Of a stretch of 64,000 nt of DNA, positions 51,480-63,314 are shown in pieces (position 1 is the stretch's first letter; every line of letters starts with the position of its first letter). Origin of the DNA: Taxillus chinensis (taxonomy: Eukaryota; Streptophyta; Magnoliopsida; Santalales; Loranthaceae); NCBI GenBank assembly GCA_023512835.1, contig CM042090.1:52997365-53061364 (forward strand), read 5' to 3'. The notes beneath the pieces were generated by a model. The model saw only the letters and a list, made by a program, of their open reading frames with translations. It was not told the DNA's origin and did not search any database. A program made the position numbers and the translations under genes.

Positions 51480-54400
51480 AGGTTGTGCAATAGGGCTGGT
51501 GCCTTTTCGGATTGAGAATAGGTAGCTGAAATAGGATGGTCTTTCGTGATTTAGTAAAGGGGTTGTGGTGATTTAGTAAAGGTTTGAGAATAGGTAGCTG
51601 AAATAGGTTCCATTTCCTAGTAAGTTTTCGTAAAAAAATGAGTCACGCATGGCACGAGCGCAACATTAGGCGGTTCAAAGGCAACCGTTGGTTTGCAGTG
51701 GTCCATCGCGCCAGAGGCACGGGAATGATTGTTATGGCTGTCGGAGCTCCTTTCTCGGATTGTCATCGAGTTTGTGACGGTGCCTCGGCTTACTCGTGGA
51801 TCATCCACATTGAATACAAGTCGTTTGAGGTTAAGGTTCTTGGTCAGTTGATTCGCATCGTGGAATGAAGCCAGACATGGATCATTGCCATCTCGATCAA
51901 TCCGGTCATCGCATCATAGCTCAGATCTATGCTTTTGGAGATGGCTGAGATTCCGCTTGACCAGTTTGTAGTCTATTCTTTCCATGAGGGAGATACAATG
52001 TTTCTTGCTCAGCAGCATTGCAATCGGAATGGAAGCTTTCTCATATTCTTTGTAGTAGGTCCCTCCAAATCCAAGGGGACACTCTATTTATCCCTACCAG
52101 CCGAGGTGCTTAGGGTGGACTGATTTGAGTAACCTGCTTGATGACGGGCTTGGTGGTTGAAGGTGTGGAGCCAGCGTGGCAGCAGTCTCTGCTCCTTCTG
52201 CGTGCAATTCTTGAACTTTCCGCGAAGTGGTCTCCGGCACCATTGGCATTGGACGGGAGGAGACTTGGAGCATCGGCAACCATGCGACTGTCACCTTCTC
52301 TATCTGAGTGGTGCTTGGCATCAGGGATCGGGGTGATTGGAACATTGTCAATGCTCGTTTTGTTTCAAGAGAGCCGTCTGGGCACGGTGCCTCTCTTCTG
52401 CCGCATCATCCATCAATGGCTCTTGAGACGATTCGACTGCCAGCTACGACACGTCTTGGTGAGGGGACGGTGGGCATGTCTTCTTCTTCTTCAAGGGCTT
52501 CCTAAGCGCCAATGCCTGCTGTTGCAGCTGGAGGGGGCTTCTTTCCTAGGGTCGCCTAAGTTTTGGGGCTACGAATAGCGGGGCGGTGGTATTATAGAGA
52601 CAGTCATTAGTAAGGTGTTGGGGATGAATTATGAGAGTTTTGAACATGCTATCACTACCTTATTGCAGGATATTGAAGTTAGGCATCTTGCCTAGTTGTT
52701 GCAATGCTTACTTGGCAAGCCACAGACACAAGAACTAAAGGTGTGAGTAAACTTAAAAAGCTTACCTCCTCGATTAATTACAATGCAAGGGTTTCCCTGA
52801 CTCCCAGGTTGGGAAAGGTGAATGATCTATCACTAAGGGATGCCTTTGAGTTAGATCAATGAGTTTGAAAATTCTATCTTCGAATGTGATGAGGCACCAT
52901 GATCAGGTGAAATGTCTTTGTATAAGCAATTTGCTCCAGGAGTGAAAGGCTATCATCATTTATATGCAGGGATTAAGCTAGACGTTGTAATGGAAAACAT
53001 CATCAAACTTTTGTGGCAGTGTCGTTTTGTGGATTGGTTGTATCTTGACTCCATGAGAATGGCAGGTGGGATTCTTTTGAAGTGGGACAGCCATGTTGTT
53101 GGCAAGTTGGATGATGTTATAGGTTAGTTCTCTGAGTTTTAAAATGTTAGAGACCTGTTTTCAGGGGTGTATGGCCATAATCTTGCTAGTGATAATAAAT
53201 TGATGTGGGATCAGCTTTTCGGTTTGCACTGTTGGTGAGAGCATGGTTCGCAGTCGCGGTCGTGGCAGTCATCGCGTCGCGGTCGCAAACATCACCGTTA
53301 CGGACGTCGTGTTACATTTCGGGTGAGATGCAATTTTAGGCATGAAATAATATTTAATTATTTAAAAAAATCATAAAAAAAAATTAAAAAAAAAAGACAA
53401 TCACATTTGAATCATTAAACAATGTATATATATAATTTAGATAATATAATATGAGTTATTATATTAAAAAAAGCACTAGCGCATTATTAAAATATTAAAT
53501 AAATATATTATTATATTTTTATGATTTATAATATAACAAATGAAATTTTGATTGACATTTAACTTTTATAATATTTATTTAATAATAAAATAGGTAATTA
53601 TTAATTTATATGTATAATTATAAATAAAAATGACGCTTAATATTAATTTAATAACATCTATTTACTTAAATTAACTAAATGCATTAAAAATTATAATTTA
53701 AAGTTAAATTTATAGTGCACATCCTAAAATAAAAAAATATTATAATTATTGAACAAAATCATTTATACAAACATAATAATTTAATAATTAATATCATTTT
53801 TATACTAATAAATTTATATTAATAATATTTCTATATAAAAATAAGATATAAAACATAAATTAATAGACATAAAAGATATTAAAATATTTTAATTATAATT
53901 TAAACATTAATTTTTAGTTATCAATAAATATACTAATTCATGCTATTTTTATCAATTAATATATAATTAATTATGAATTAATATATAAGTTAATGCTATC
54001 TTTATAAATTAGCTATACTTATATTTATTATTTTCATTACTTCTTTTTCTTCCATTATTCATGTTATTGCAACTTTGACCAAGGGATGACGAGACGCAGA
54101 GGGACGATGACGACGACAACCAAGGAGGGACAATGGTGACATAGAGGGGCGATGATCGACTTCAAACAAGGAGGGACGACGGCGACTTTGACCACGAAGG
54201 GACGACGGCGACTTCGACCCAGGAGGGATGGCGGCGACTTCGACTTCGATGGCGACTTTGATTATCGATGATCGACGATCATTGTTGTATCGGGACTTGG
54301 GACGACAACTTCGACAACGACTTGGGATGATGACTTCGACGCAGGCATATCGGTGCTTCTCAACCGAGATCTCGAACGGGATGGAACGTATCGAACATTT

Positions 54401-56228
54401 TCTTGCTTTTCGGCCACAATCTCAGATGAGATCAATGAGATGAAAAGGCTTCGCATATCGTCCCTAGATATCGGATCGGAACCCTCCGATACCATGATGT
54501 ATCGTCTGAGACTGAGAAATCTCAGACAATACTGCAAACCATGGGTGGGAGGTGTCCGGGGGAGTGGGGGCTTGACAGTGTTTACTCCTTCGATGGTTGA
54601 GTTTTCTGAGTTTATTAACTCCCTAGGCCTGGTCGATCTTCTACTGGTTGGTGGGGAGTTCATGTGGTCTAATAATCGAGTTAAGCCTTCCTTTTCTCGG
54701 TTTGATCGGTTCTTATTATTCATGGATTGAGTTAGGCATTATGTGCATCTCCATCAGTCACAATTGAGTCCGTGGCGTTCTAATCATTTTTCGATTCTAT
54801 TGGATTGTGGTTCGATGCAATGTCGGTGGCCTTTTCGGTTCGAAAACATGTGGTTGTTGGGTGAGGGTTTTGTGGATCAGATTAAGTATTGGTGGGAGTC
54901 ATACCGAGTGGAGGGAACTCCAAGTTATGAGCTTGCATCCAAATTGAAGTTGTTAAAGGGAGAGTTGAAACATTGGAATGATAGTATTCTTGGGTAGATT
55001 GGTGTTCGAAAGCATACTTTGATGGCTGATTTGAGGGCTCTTGATGAGGTGGCCCTATTCCGCCCATTATCGGAGGAGAGGAGGCACAAGCAAGTGTTGA
55101 ATACGAATCTTGAACAGCTGCTTCTAATGAATAAGCTCTCTTGGAGGAAGAAATTTTGTTACCTGTGGCTTCAAGAGGGCAATAAGAACTCTAAGTTCTT
55201 CCATTGCAGTTAAGTATGAAGTTTTTAGTGGAAATTGGATCTCCTGGATGCCTTGCGAACCTCATGGCATGGGGTTATAGAAATTCATCCGCTCGCGATG
55301 GGACTCTTTCTCTTGTTTTGTGGTGTTTTAATTGGGGGATGATTCTTTCATTTACTTTTGGGAGATGCTTGATGTGGTGAGTCTCCTTTAAAGCTCTTTT
55401 ACCCGAAGCTTTATCAGATTACGTGTTTTCCTCATGCTTTTGTGGCTGACTTTTATTGTACGAGGGGTTCTATAATGCAGTGAGAGGTGTTATTTTCTCG
55501 AGCTACTCGAGATTGGGAATTAAAAACATTTTCCTCTTTTTTTACATGTTTCATTCAGTTCTTCCCACGAAGAATGCTTTAGATATGATGTGTTAGCATC
55601 CTAATCAGGAGAAAGGCTACCAGGTCATGCCTTTTTATTTTATCCTTTACCCCTAGCAAGCCTGGTAGCTTTCATTGGAGGAGTTTGTGGAAGGCGCAGG
55701 TGCCGTCTAGAGTTGCATTCTTTGCTTAGACCGTGGTATAATTGAAAGATTCTTACTATTAATAATTTGCGGCGCCAGGGTTTCGCTATTGTTAGTAGGT
55801 ATTATTTGTGCAAGGCTTCGACTAAGTCCATAGACCATCTTTCCCTTCACAGTCAGTATTTTCAAAAGCCATGGGATATGGTCATGGGTTTATTTGGCCT
55901 TTATTGGATAATACTTTTGTCTTTTGGTGCATTGTTCGAGTGTTGGACAGGAGGAATGGGACGGTGTTCAATGATTTGGCAAGCTGTCCCTCATTACAAT
56001 ATTTAGAGTATTTAGAAAGCGAAATGCGAGTGTTTGATAATAGGAAGCGACCAATCGTCGAACTTCATCTTATTTTTTCTCGATATTAGTAGGTATTATA
56101 TGTACCATTTTTTTTCATTTGTAATGTTCCTAATGAGTGCTCATTTTGAGTCTGCTATTGTATATATGCTCTTTGCGCACTCCCCGTGTGCTTTCTTTTT
56201 TTAATAAAATTTCTTATTTATAAAAAAA
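51480..56228 (+). mobile_element. LINE with RT deleted and a nested TIR element
   Basis: An ORF1-like part (51638-52123), a basic/Ser-rich stretch (52138-52578), an endonuclease in two pieces (52912-53127 and 54560-54820; GGEFMWSNN, then SNHFSILLDCG), the linker (WWESYRVEGTPSYELASKLK) and the residue NSKFFHCS at about 55205. Then it jumps directly to the C-terminal zinc-finger tail (55240-56090), so the polymerase is missing. Ends AATAAAATTTC with a short poly-A at about 56228. Many stops. Confidence 0.8.
53243..54543. mobile_element. Mutator-like MITE inside the LINE, 9-bp TSD
   Basis: Ends ATGGTTCGCAGT and the complement ATGGTTTGCAGT. Flanks GGTGAGAGC (53234-53242) and GGTGGGAGG (54544-54552) agree at 7 of 9 bases. 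The endonuclease frame of the LINE resumes after it. Very AT-rich 53340-54060, then a GACGA/GGCGACTTCGA-rich core (54070-54330). No transposase. Confidence 0.6.
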
Positions 56229-57558
56229 TAAAATGGTGGTGGGATGCACCAATTTGGGATGAATGGGCAAGTTACGAGCTTGTTTCCAAGCTTCGTAAGT
56301 TGAAAGGGCAGCTTTGTATATGAAATCAGAGGTCTTTGTGGAATTAGAGATCTTCGCGGGGCTGTACGGACAGGAGGAAAGAGGGGAGTTTACTGATATT
56401 CGGCAAGAGGGGAGAAAGCATTTGCAAGGTGACTCAACTGACCTCCTTGTTGATGAGATCTCAAGGTGGCAAAGGTCGCAAGCTACTAGGCTAGAACACT
56501 GCTTTCTTCCATCAGATTGCCAATGCGCATAGGTGGGTTAATTTTGTTAGTTCTACGATGGTCAAAGGGATTTCGTTTCCAGCAGGGGGGGGGGTATGAA
56601 GGAAGCTGTTTGGGGGTTCTATGAGGAGCTGTACACAGAACAACACCCATGGTGGCCCACATTTGTTGACCCAGGTATGGGCAGGGTGACAAGACAGGAC
56701 GCAGAGCAGTTAGAGTGCCTGTTCACTGAGGAAGACATTCTGGAGACACTTTGGGGGTTATGAGGGTGATCATAGTTCTATGATGGTTTGTTCTATGAGC
56801 ATGACGTTATAAGATGTGTTTGGGAGTTCTATGAGAATAGCAAGTTAGTGACATCCCTTAACTTTTATCCCTAAAGTTTAAGGGGCAGCTCAGATTGAGG
56901 ACATTCAGCCAATGAGTTTGGTCGGAAGATTAGCTCTAAGCTTCTTGCTAACCGTCTAAAATGAGTTTCGGAGCATTTGATAGGGCCTTTTTTTCTTGGG
57001 AGGGGGGGGGAATTATAGATGTTGTTTTAACTACTGATGAGGTTGTGGATTACTGGCTCAAAAGGAAAAGAGGCTTGCGTGTAAAATATACATGGAAATA
57101 GCCTATGACAACGTCAATTGGAAGGAAGTTCCTTTTGCAGACCATGAGGCAGATGGGGTTTGGAGGGAAATGGGCGGAGTGGATTCAACAATGCATCCCT
57201 ACAACTAGACTTGCAATCCTTATCAATGGCAGGGCTTCGCCTTTTTTGGTGCATCCAAAGGATTGAGGCAAAGGAACCCTTTGCTGTCATTGTTCTTGTT
57301 TGTTATGGAAGTTTTTAGTAGAATGGTAGACATAGCATTGGCGTTCAGTTGTGGAGCGGTTTCTAAATAGTTTGAGGACAGGTTTCAATCACTAGCATCG
57401 CATCTCTTCTCTTCGCTGATTATACTTTGGTCTGTTGTGATGCCAGAGAGGAGAGTATCATGAATTTTGAGCGGTGTCACTATGCTTTGATGCTGTTTTC
57501 GAGTTGCAAGTCAATTTGGCTAAGTGTATCATGAAGTAGAATTGGATTTCATTTTAAG
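56229..57558 (+). pseudogene. Older LINE fragment (linker and RT), decayed
   Basis: Starts in the linker (DEWASYELVSKLRKLKGQL), then GFYEELYTEQHPWWPTF, an RT fingers part (LLANRLK), RT palm pieces (SLFLFVMEVFSRMVD) and a broken catalytic region. Another LINE subfamily. It is 5' truncated by the previous LINE's end and interrupted by the younger LINE at 57577. Confidence 0.7.
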
Positions 57559-57600
57559 CATCCTACCAGATCATGGCCGGCTGCAGTTTCTGGTGCTGTT

Positions 57601-58302
57601 TTGGTGGGCGGGGACTCCTCTCTTCCTTCGTCTAGGGAGTCTTCCCCTAGGCCGGCTGCAGTTTCTGGTGCTGGCGTGCTGTCCTTGGGGCCATCTCGGT
57701 TGTGGCAGTTTGTACCGGGTGAGGGCAGTCATGGCCCTTCTGCTGGGGGAGGTACCCCGCCCGCTGGAGTGTGGGCAGGTGTCTCTCTGGGCGGGGAGGG
57801 GGCTGTCTGTGCTGATGTGGCGTCTGCGGGTGGTGTGGGGGATGGGGGTTCTCTGTCCCCAGGTGTGGGTGGTGCCTCTGGAGGGTGCTCCGAGTCTGAG
57901 GTGGGGGAGGGCGGTTTTGTTTCTGCTAGTGCTCTGGTGGTGCAGGCTAGGGAGGATCGGCTGGGTGGTCTGTGTGGTCAGCCTGAGGCTCTTGTAGTTC
58001 AACCTTGCTGCCTGTCGGAGTGAGTCTTATAGAAGCATAAGGCTATTAGTAAGCTCTTAGGGGTGACCTATGCGGGGAGTGAAAATGCTATTTCTGTTTT
58101 GTTACGTGACATTGAGGCCCAGCAGCACGCTCGAAAGGATGTCGCCCCTTGTAGGCAGCTTACGGGCGCGGGGCCTAAGTGTGTGCGAGAGCTTAGGGGC
58201 CTTGCATCGTCAATTAATTATGATGTAAGGGGTTCTCGGCCTACCCGAGTGGGGCCGGGGAGTGTTTTGGCAGTTCGGGGGGATCTTCAGTTATCCCAAT
58301 GA
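57601..58302 (+). pseudogene. LINE ORF1/linker region
   Basis: An open frame to 58023 is rich in Gly, Ser and Pro, with no CCHC finger seen; then a linker with LRDIEAQQHARKD and RGLASSINYDVRG, the segment that precedes the endonuclease in plant LINEs. A stop at 58021 separates the two. The start codon at 57601 is not a reliable initiation site because the element is 5' truncated. Confidence 0.6.
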
Positions 58303-59036
58303 GTACAAAACTCTTGTCATGGAATGTGTACGGGCTGCATGATCGGGCGAAGTGCCTTTGCCTTAGCAATTTATTCCAAGAGTAGAAGGCTGACATTATT
58401 TGCCTGCAGGAAATTAAATTGGAGTTTGTGTCGAAGGACCTCGTGAGGCTTTTGTGGCATGGTCGTTTTGTGGATTGGCTCTTTCTAGGCTTTGTGGGGG
58501 CGGCTGGGGGCATTTTGTTGATGTGGGACAGCCGTGTTGTTCGCAAACTGGATGATGCTATGGGCCAGTTTTCGTTGTCTTGCCAGTTTCAGTCAGTTAG
58601 GGACCATAGTGTGTGATGTTTTCCGGGGTGTATGGTCCTCACATTGCCGATGATCAGCGTTTGTTGTGGGATGAGCTTGCGGGATTGCATAGCTGGTGGG
58701 GGGTGCCATGGTGTATCGGGGGGGATTTCAATGTGGTGCGTTTTCCGGCTAAGAGGATGTGTTCGACGGGGTTTACTCCTTTGATGGTTAGGTTTTCTGA
58801 GTTTGTTGATGTCATGGGTTTGGTGGATCTCCCGATGGTTGGTGGGGATTTTACGTGGTCCAATAACCACCAGCAGCCTTCTTCTTCTCGGCTTGATTGG
58901 TTTTTGGTTTCCATGGATTGGGCTGGGCAGTATGTGCATCTCCGTCAGTCGCGGCTCAGTCATTGGGGGTCTGATCACTTTCCAGTTCTCCTGGAGTGTG
59001 GTCCTTCCGGTTTGAGAACATGTGGCTTCTCGCTGA
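58299..59036 (+). pseudogene. LINE AP-endonuclease
   Basis: Begins MSTKLLSWNVYGLHDR (catalytic Asn), then ICLQEIKLE (catalytic Glu), GDFNVVRF (Asp/Asn) and SDHFPVLLECG (Asp/His), so all signature motifs survive. A TAG after LSNLFQE and frame changes near 58615 and 59000 break the frame. The enzyme nicks target DNA to prime reverse transcription. Confidence 0.88.
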
Positions 59037-59462
59037 CGATTTTGTGGACAAAGTGCAGTCTTGGTGGGGGTCCTATCATGTGGAGGGCACTCTGAGTCAC
59101 GTGCTAGCCTTGAAGCTGAAGCTATTGAAGGGTGATTTGAAACTGTGGAATGCTACTGTTTTTGGCCAGGTTGGGATTCAGAAACACTCTTTGATGGCGG
59201 AGTTGAGCGCTCTCAATGAGGTGGCCTTGCTTCGGCCTTTATCGGAGGAGGAGAGGGGGCGCAAGGTTGCCTTGACATCATCTCTTGAGCGTTTGCTTCT
59301 GATGGACGAGGTTTCTTGGCGGCAGAAATCTTGTTCCTTATGGCTACGCGAAGGGGATCAGAACTCCAAGTTTTTTCACTGTATGGCTAACTCTCATCGG
59401 AATATCAACACCATTAGCCAGTTGCACATTAATGGTGTGGTATCTTCCAGTAATGAGGCTAT
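59000..59462 (+). pseudogene. LINE linker between endonuclease and RT
   Basis: An open segment from 58996 with FRFENMWLLADDFVDKVQSW, LALKLKLLKGDLKLWN and NSKFFHCMANSHRN, the usual spacer of plant LINE ORF2. The TRIM starts at 59467, within the frame, after SSSNEAIR. Confidence 0.85.
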
Positions 59463-59466
59463 CCGG

Positions 59467-59872
59467 TGTCACGACCCGAGCAGCGTGGTGCTGGCGGGAC
59501 GTTTCTTAGTGGCACGATTCAGGAATGGATTCGTGCTACGTAAAGGAGAAGGGTTGGTTGAAGCGTAGATGGTGCGCGAAGGTTCCGAGCGGTTCGTGGA
59601 GGAGAACGGATGGAACCCCTTCGGAGTTCGACGTGCCGACCCGGTTGAATGCGGGGAGCACGCCGCTAGTCGAGGACTTGACGTTGAAGAAGGGATTTGG
59701 CCATCCTTACACAACCGGTTGGGAACTGGAGCCGTTCTCCTGATGAGCCCGGTGGCGGGCGAAACCGGTCTACGTGCGCTTCAACCCTTAAAGGCTAAAC
59801 TTAGCGGACCGTGAATAGAGAAGCTAAGTGCCGCAATGGGTTGAGAGGCGCAGGAAACCTAACCCCGTGACA
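59467..59872 (+). repeat. 5' LTR of the TRIM
   Basis: 406 bp, TG...CA ends. Highly similar to 60260-60669 from about base 45 onward; the first 45 bases differ more. Confidence 0.92.
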
Positions 59873-60259
59873 AGTGGTATCAGAGCCGAACCGGCCCGTA
59901 TCCTGAAGACTCGCCGAGCACTCTCGCGAGTGGCGTGATCCCAAGGTGGGAGCTCACGGAGGTGAGTCGACCGATAGTGTCTTGCCGTCTCGCGTCCATA
60001 GAGTTGGAGTATCCTAGAGTGTGATACGATGGGCAAGGGAGTACGAAGGAGCGCGTCGGAGCGATCTTGGAAGCCTCCTATCCTTTGGACATTGGGCGAG
60101 TGGGCGAGCATCTTGGTAAAGGTGTTGCAACTGCGGGGAGCGATGTCAAGGCGTTGACATTGGGCGAGTGAGAGGGCGTCGAGGTAACAATGCCATCGCC
60201 TGCGGGAAGCGATGTCGACAAGCGCAACGAGGACGTTGCGAGGATTGGGTGGAGGAGAA

Positions 60260-60669
60260 TGTCACGACCGACCCCAACCGTGGTTGCCCCGGCGGGCCTC
60301 TTCTTAGTGGCACGATTCGGGAATGGATTCGTGCTACGTAAAGGAGAGGGGGGGGGCCGTGATGGTGCGCCGAGAAGGTTCCGAGCGGTTCGTGGAGGAG
60401 AACGGATGGAACCCCGGTTCGGAGTTCGACGTGCCGACCCGATTGAATGCGGGGAGCTCGCCGCTAGTCGAGGACTTGACGTTGAAGAAGGGATTTGGCC
60501 ATCCTTACACAACCGGTCGGGAACCGGGCCGTTCTCTGATGAGCCCAGGTGGCGGGCGAAACCGGTCTACGTGCGCTTCAACCCTTAAAGGCTAAACTTA
60601 GCGGACCGTGGATAGAGAAGCTAAGTGCCGCAATGGGTTGAGAGGCGCAGGAAACCTAACCCCGTGACA
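60260..60669 (+). repeat. 3' LTR of the TRIM
   Basis: 410 bp, with a G9 tract where the first LTR has a mixed sequence, and a few indels. Ends CCCCGTGACA next to CCGG. Confidence 0.92.
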
Positions 60670-60673
60670 CCGG

Positions 60674-62022
60674 GGCCACGTGGTAGAGTTTTATGAGTCA
60701 CTCTTCCGGGAAGAGGCTCGCCCCCATCCTCTTCTTGATGGGCTTTCTTTTGATACCCTTTCCGAAGTGGATGTCAGGTGCCTTGATCGGCCGTTTGAGG
60801 AGGAGGAGGTGCTGTCCGTGGTTCGTGGCTGCAAGGGGGATAAGGCCCCTAGTCCAGATGGGTTTCCGTTGGCATTCTTTCAGCATTGTTGGGCTGTGGT
60901 GCGGTGTGATGTCTTGGGTGTTTGTGCGGACTTTCAGGAGCATTGCCGTTTTGAGTGGAGCCTTAATGCTACTTTTGTGACTCTTATCCAGAAGAATCCG
61001 GGAGCGGATGCCTTGCGTGATTTTCAGCCTATCAGTTTGGTGGAGAGCATGTACAAAATCCTCGCTAAGGTCCTCGCTAATCGACTGAAGTCTGTTTTGG
61101 GAAAACTGATCTCTCCCGCACAGAGTGTTTTTGTGCCTGTCGACAGATCTTGGATTCGGTTCTCATCGCGAACGAGTGTCTTGATAGTCGCATCAAGGCT
61201 GGCCTTTCAGGGGTGCTGTGTAAGCTTGACCTGGAGAAGCCTTATGATCATGTGCATTGAGGGTTTCTACTCTATGTTCTTCAGCGTTGTGGCTTTTCGG
61301 CCAGGTGGCAGCGGTGGATTTCCTTCTGTATCTCCATAGCTCGTTTTTCGGTCCTGGTTAATGGACACCCTTGTGGTTTTTTTGCGAGTTCTCGGGGCCT
61401 TCGCCAGGGGAACCCTTTGTTGCCTATGCTGTTTATTCTTGCTATGGAGGGTTTCAGTCGCCTGGTAGGCAAGGCTTCTTTGATTGGTCTCCTTTCCGGC
61501 TTTTCGGTTGGTTGCCCGGGTGGAGGGTCACTCGCTATTTCTCATCTCCTTTTCGCAAATGACACTCTTGTGTTGTGTGATGCGGATCAGGACCATCTTT
61601 TCCATTTGCGGTCCATCCTTGTATGGTTTGAGGCTACTTTGGGCCTGCGGATTAACCTCAGTAAGTTTGTGTTGGTTTCGGTTGGTGCGGTGCCTTCTTT
61701 GGGGGTTCTGGCTGATATATTAGGGTGTCCGACTGCTCAGCTCCCCCTTTTGTATTTGAGGTTGCTCTTGGGGGCGTCCTTTCAGTCCTCTACTATTTGG
61801 GAGCCGGTTATTGAGCGAATGGAGTGGCATTTGGCCAGCTGGAAGCGCATTTACCTCTCTAAGGGGGGTCAGCTCACTTTGATTCGGAGCACCCTATCCA
61901 ACTTGCCAACCTACTTTTTGCCCCTGTTTCCTCTTCCTGCAACAATGGCTTCGCGTCTAGCTCGGATCCAAAGACTTCCTGTGGAGATCCGAGGTTGGTG
62001 TGCCCAGGATTCCTTTGGTTAG
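60674..62022 (+). pseudogene. LINE reverse transcriptase, active site mutated
   Basis: RT fingers (GCKGDKAPSPDGFPLAFFQ, DFQPISLVESMYKILAKVLA), palm ([30 protein letters not shown]) and the active-site motif, which reads FANDTLVLCD instead of FADD. A shift near 61136 and a stop after DHVH break the frame. The second catalytic Asp pair is lost, so this copy cannot polymerise. Confidence 0.88.
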
Positions 62023-63140
62023 TTGGGCGATGGTGTGTCGCCCTCTTTTTTCTGGCGGTTTGGCCGTTCCAAATTTGAGTCGTTTTAACACTGCTTTTCT
62101 GGGGAAATGGCTTTGGCATTTTGGGGTGGAGCGGGGGGGCGCTGTGGAAGGAGGTTATTGCCGTCAAGTATGGAGTCGAGCGTGGGGTTGGATCTCCTTG
62201 ATGCCTCGTGGTTCTCATGGCACGAGGTTGTGAAAATTCATCCATAGGGGGTGGGATTCTTTCTCTCAGTTCGTGGTATTTGAGTTGGGGAGTGGCGCTA
62301 CAATCCATTTCTGGCATGATATATGGTGTGGTAAGTCCCCCCTTAAGCTTGTGTATCCCAAGCTGTTTCGGCTTGCACGCTCTCCTGAGGCTTTTGTGGC
62401 GGATGTCCATTGTCATCGGAGCACTAACATGCAGTGGAGGTGTTATTTTCCCGCATTGCGCAGGATTAGGAGTTGGAAGCTTTCTCCTCTTTTTTTGATA
62501 CCTTGTACTCAGTCCCTCCAGCGCGTCTTGCCGAGGATAGGTTGTGTTGGCATCCCAATTGGGAGCGTGGGTCCTCATTCGGAGCTTTTACTCCCTGCTT
62601 ATGCCTGCTCGGACTGCGAGTTTTCCTTGGCGGAGCATTTGGAAGGCGCGGGTGCCCTCCCAGGCCTTCTTTGCTTGGACTGCCGTCTTGGGGAAGATTT
62701 TGACTGTTGATCATTTGCGGCGCCGGGATTTTATTTTGGCTAGTCGGTGCTACATGTGCAAGTCTTCGCCGGAGCATATGGATCATCTTTTCCTTCATTG
62801 CCCTTATGCTAGGGGTTTGTGGGATATGATTCTGGGTCTTTTTGGCATCCCGTAGGTGATGCCTTCGTCTCTCTGTGCGTTGTTTGATGGTTGGCTCGGC
62901 AGTGTGGGGTAGCATTTAGCGGTGTGGCGTGCTGTCCCTCATTGCATTCTTTGGAGTATTTGGCGGAAAAAGAATGCACAGGTGTTTGATGATCGAGAAA
63001 GGCCCCCTGCTAAGCTTTTTTGTGTTTTTTTTTGTTATTTGGGTGTTTGGTTGTATGCGTCGGGCAAGTTACATTTTTCTTCCGTATGGGATGTTGTCAA
63101 TGTGTGTTCCTTTTGATTGGATTGTTGTCTTTGCTTTGTA
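62023..63140 (+). pseudogene. LINE zf-RVT and C-terminal tail
   Basis: Zinc-finger motif CYMCKSSPEHMDHLFLHCPY (62749-62808), a conserved WSIWRKKNAQVFDD-like tail, and an end CVPFDWIVVFAL shared with the truncated LINE at 18641. Several frames are used. Confidence 0.85.
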
Positions 63141-63314
63141 ATTTTTCTTTTTCGTGCATTGCGCGAGTGTGATTTGCTATTGATTAATAAATTATTTTTA
63201 CCTATTAAAAAAAACATCCTACCAAATCATGGTGTGACAACCACTCCACTCTACATATCAAGGAAGAGTGCCATTTCAGAGCAGTCAGGCTGATTTTCGG
63301 CCATTATCAGCCCG

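Larger units (their letters stand above)
59467..60669 (+). mobile_element. TRIM (terminal-repeat retrotransposon in miniature)
   Basis: Two direct LTRs (59467-59872 and 60260-60669) beginning TGTCACGACC and ending CCCCGTGACA. Internal region of 387 bp with PBS TGGTATCAGAGCC (59875-59887) and a purine tract GGGTGGAGGAGAA before the second LTR. Flanked by CCGG on both sides (59463-59466, 60670-60673), a 4-bp TSD. It has no coding capacity and must be moved by another element's proteins. It is inserted in the LINE linker. Confidence 0.92.
57577..63214 (+). mobile_element. LINE with 18-bp TSD and nested TRIM
   Basis: Flanked by CATCCTACCAGATCATGG (57559-57576) and CATCCTACCAAATCATGG (63215-63232), 17 of 18 identical. 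It ends with AATAAA (63187-63192) and a short poly-A. Order: a Gly/Ser/Pro-rich part, linker, AP-endonuclease, linker, RT, zinc-finger tail. The 5' end lacks a full ORF1, so it is 5' truncated. It has stops and shifts and a mutated RT active site. It inserted into the older LINE fragment. Confidence 0.93.

Noticed and set aside
57571..58002. Long Pro/Arg/Thr-rich open frame on minus opposite the LINE
   Set aside because: It is the antisense of a GC-rich LINE stretch and has low-complexity composition.
59467..60669. Cassandra-type TRIM with 5S rRNA-like promoter
   Set aside because: I looked for the 5S internal promoter blocks in the LTR and did not see them; it is a TRIM of another type.
61874..62578. 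234-codon open frame on minus
   Set aside because: Antisense of LINE RT and tail on plus; no family signature.
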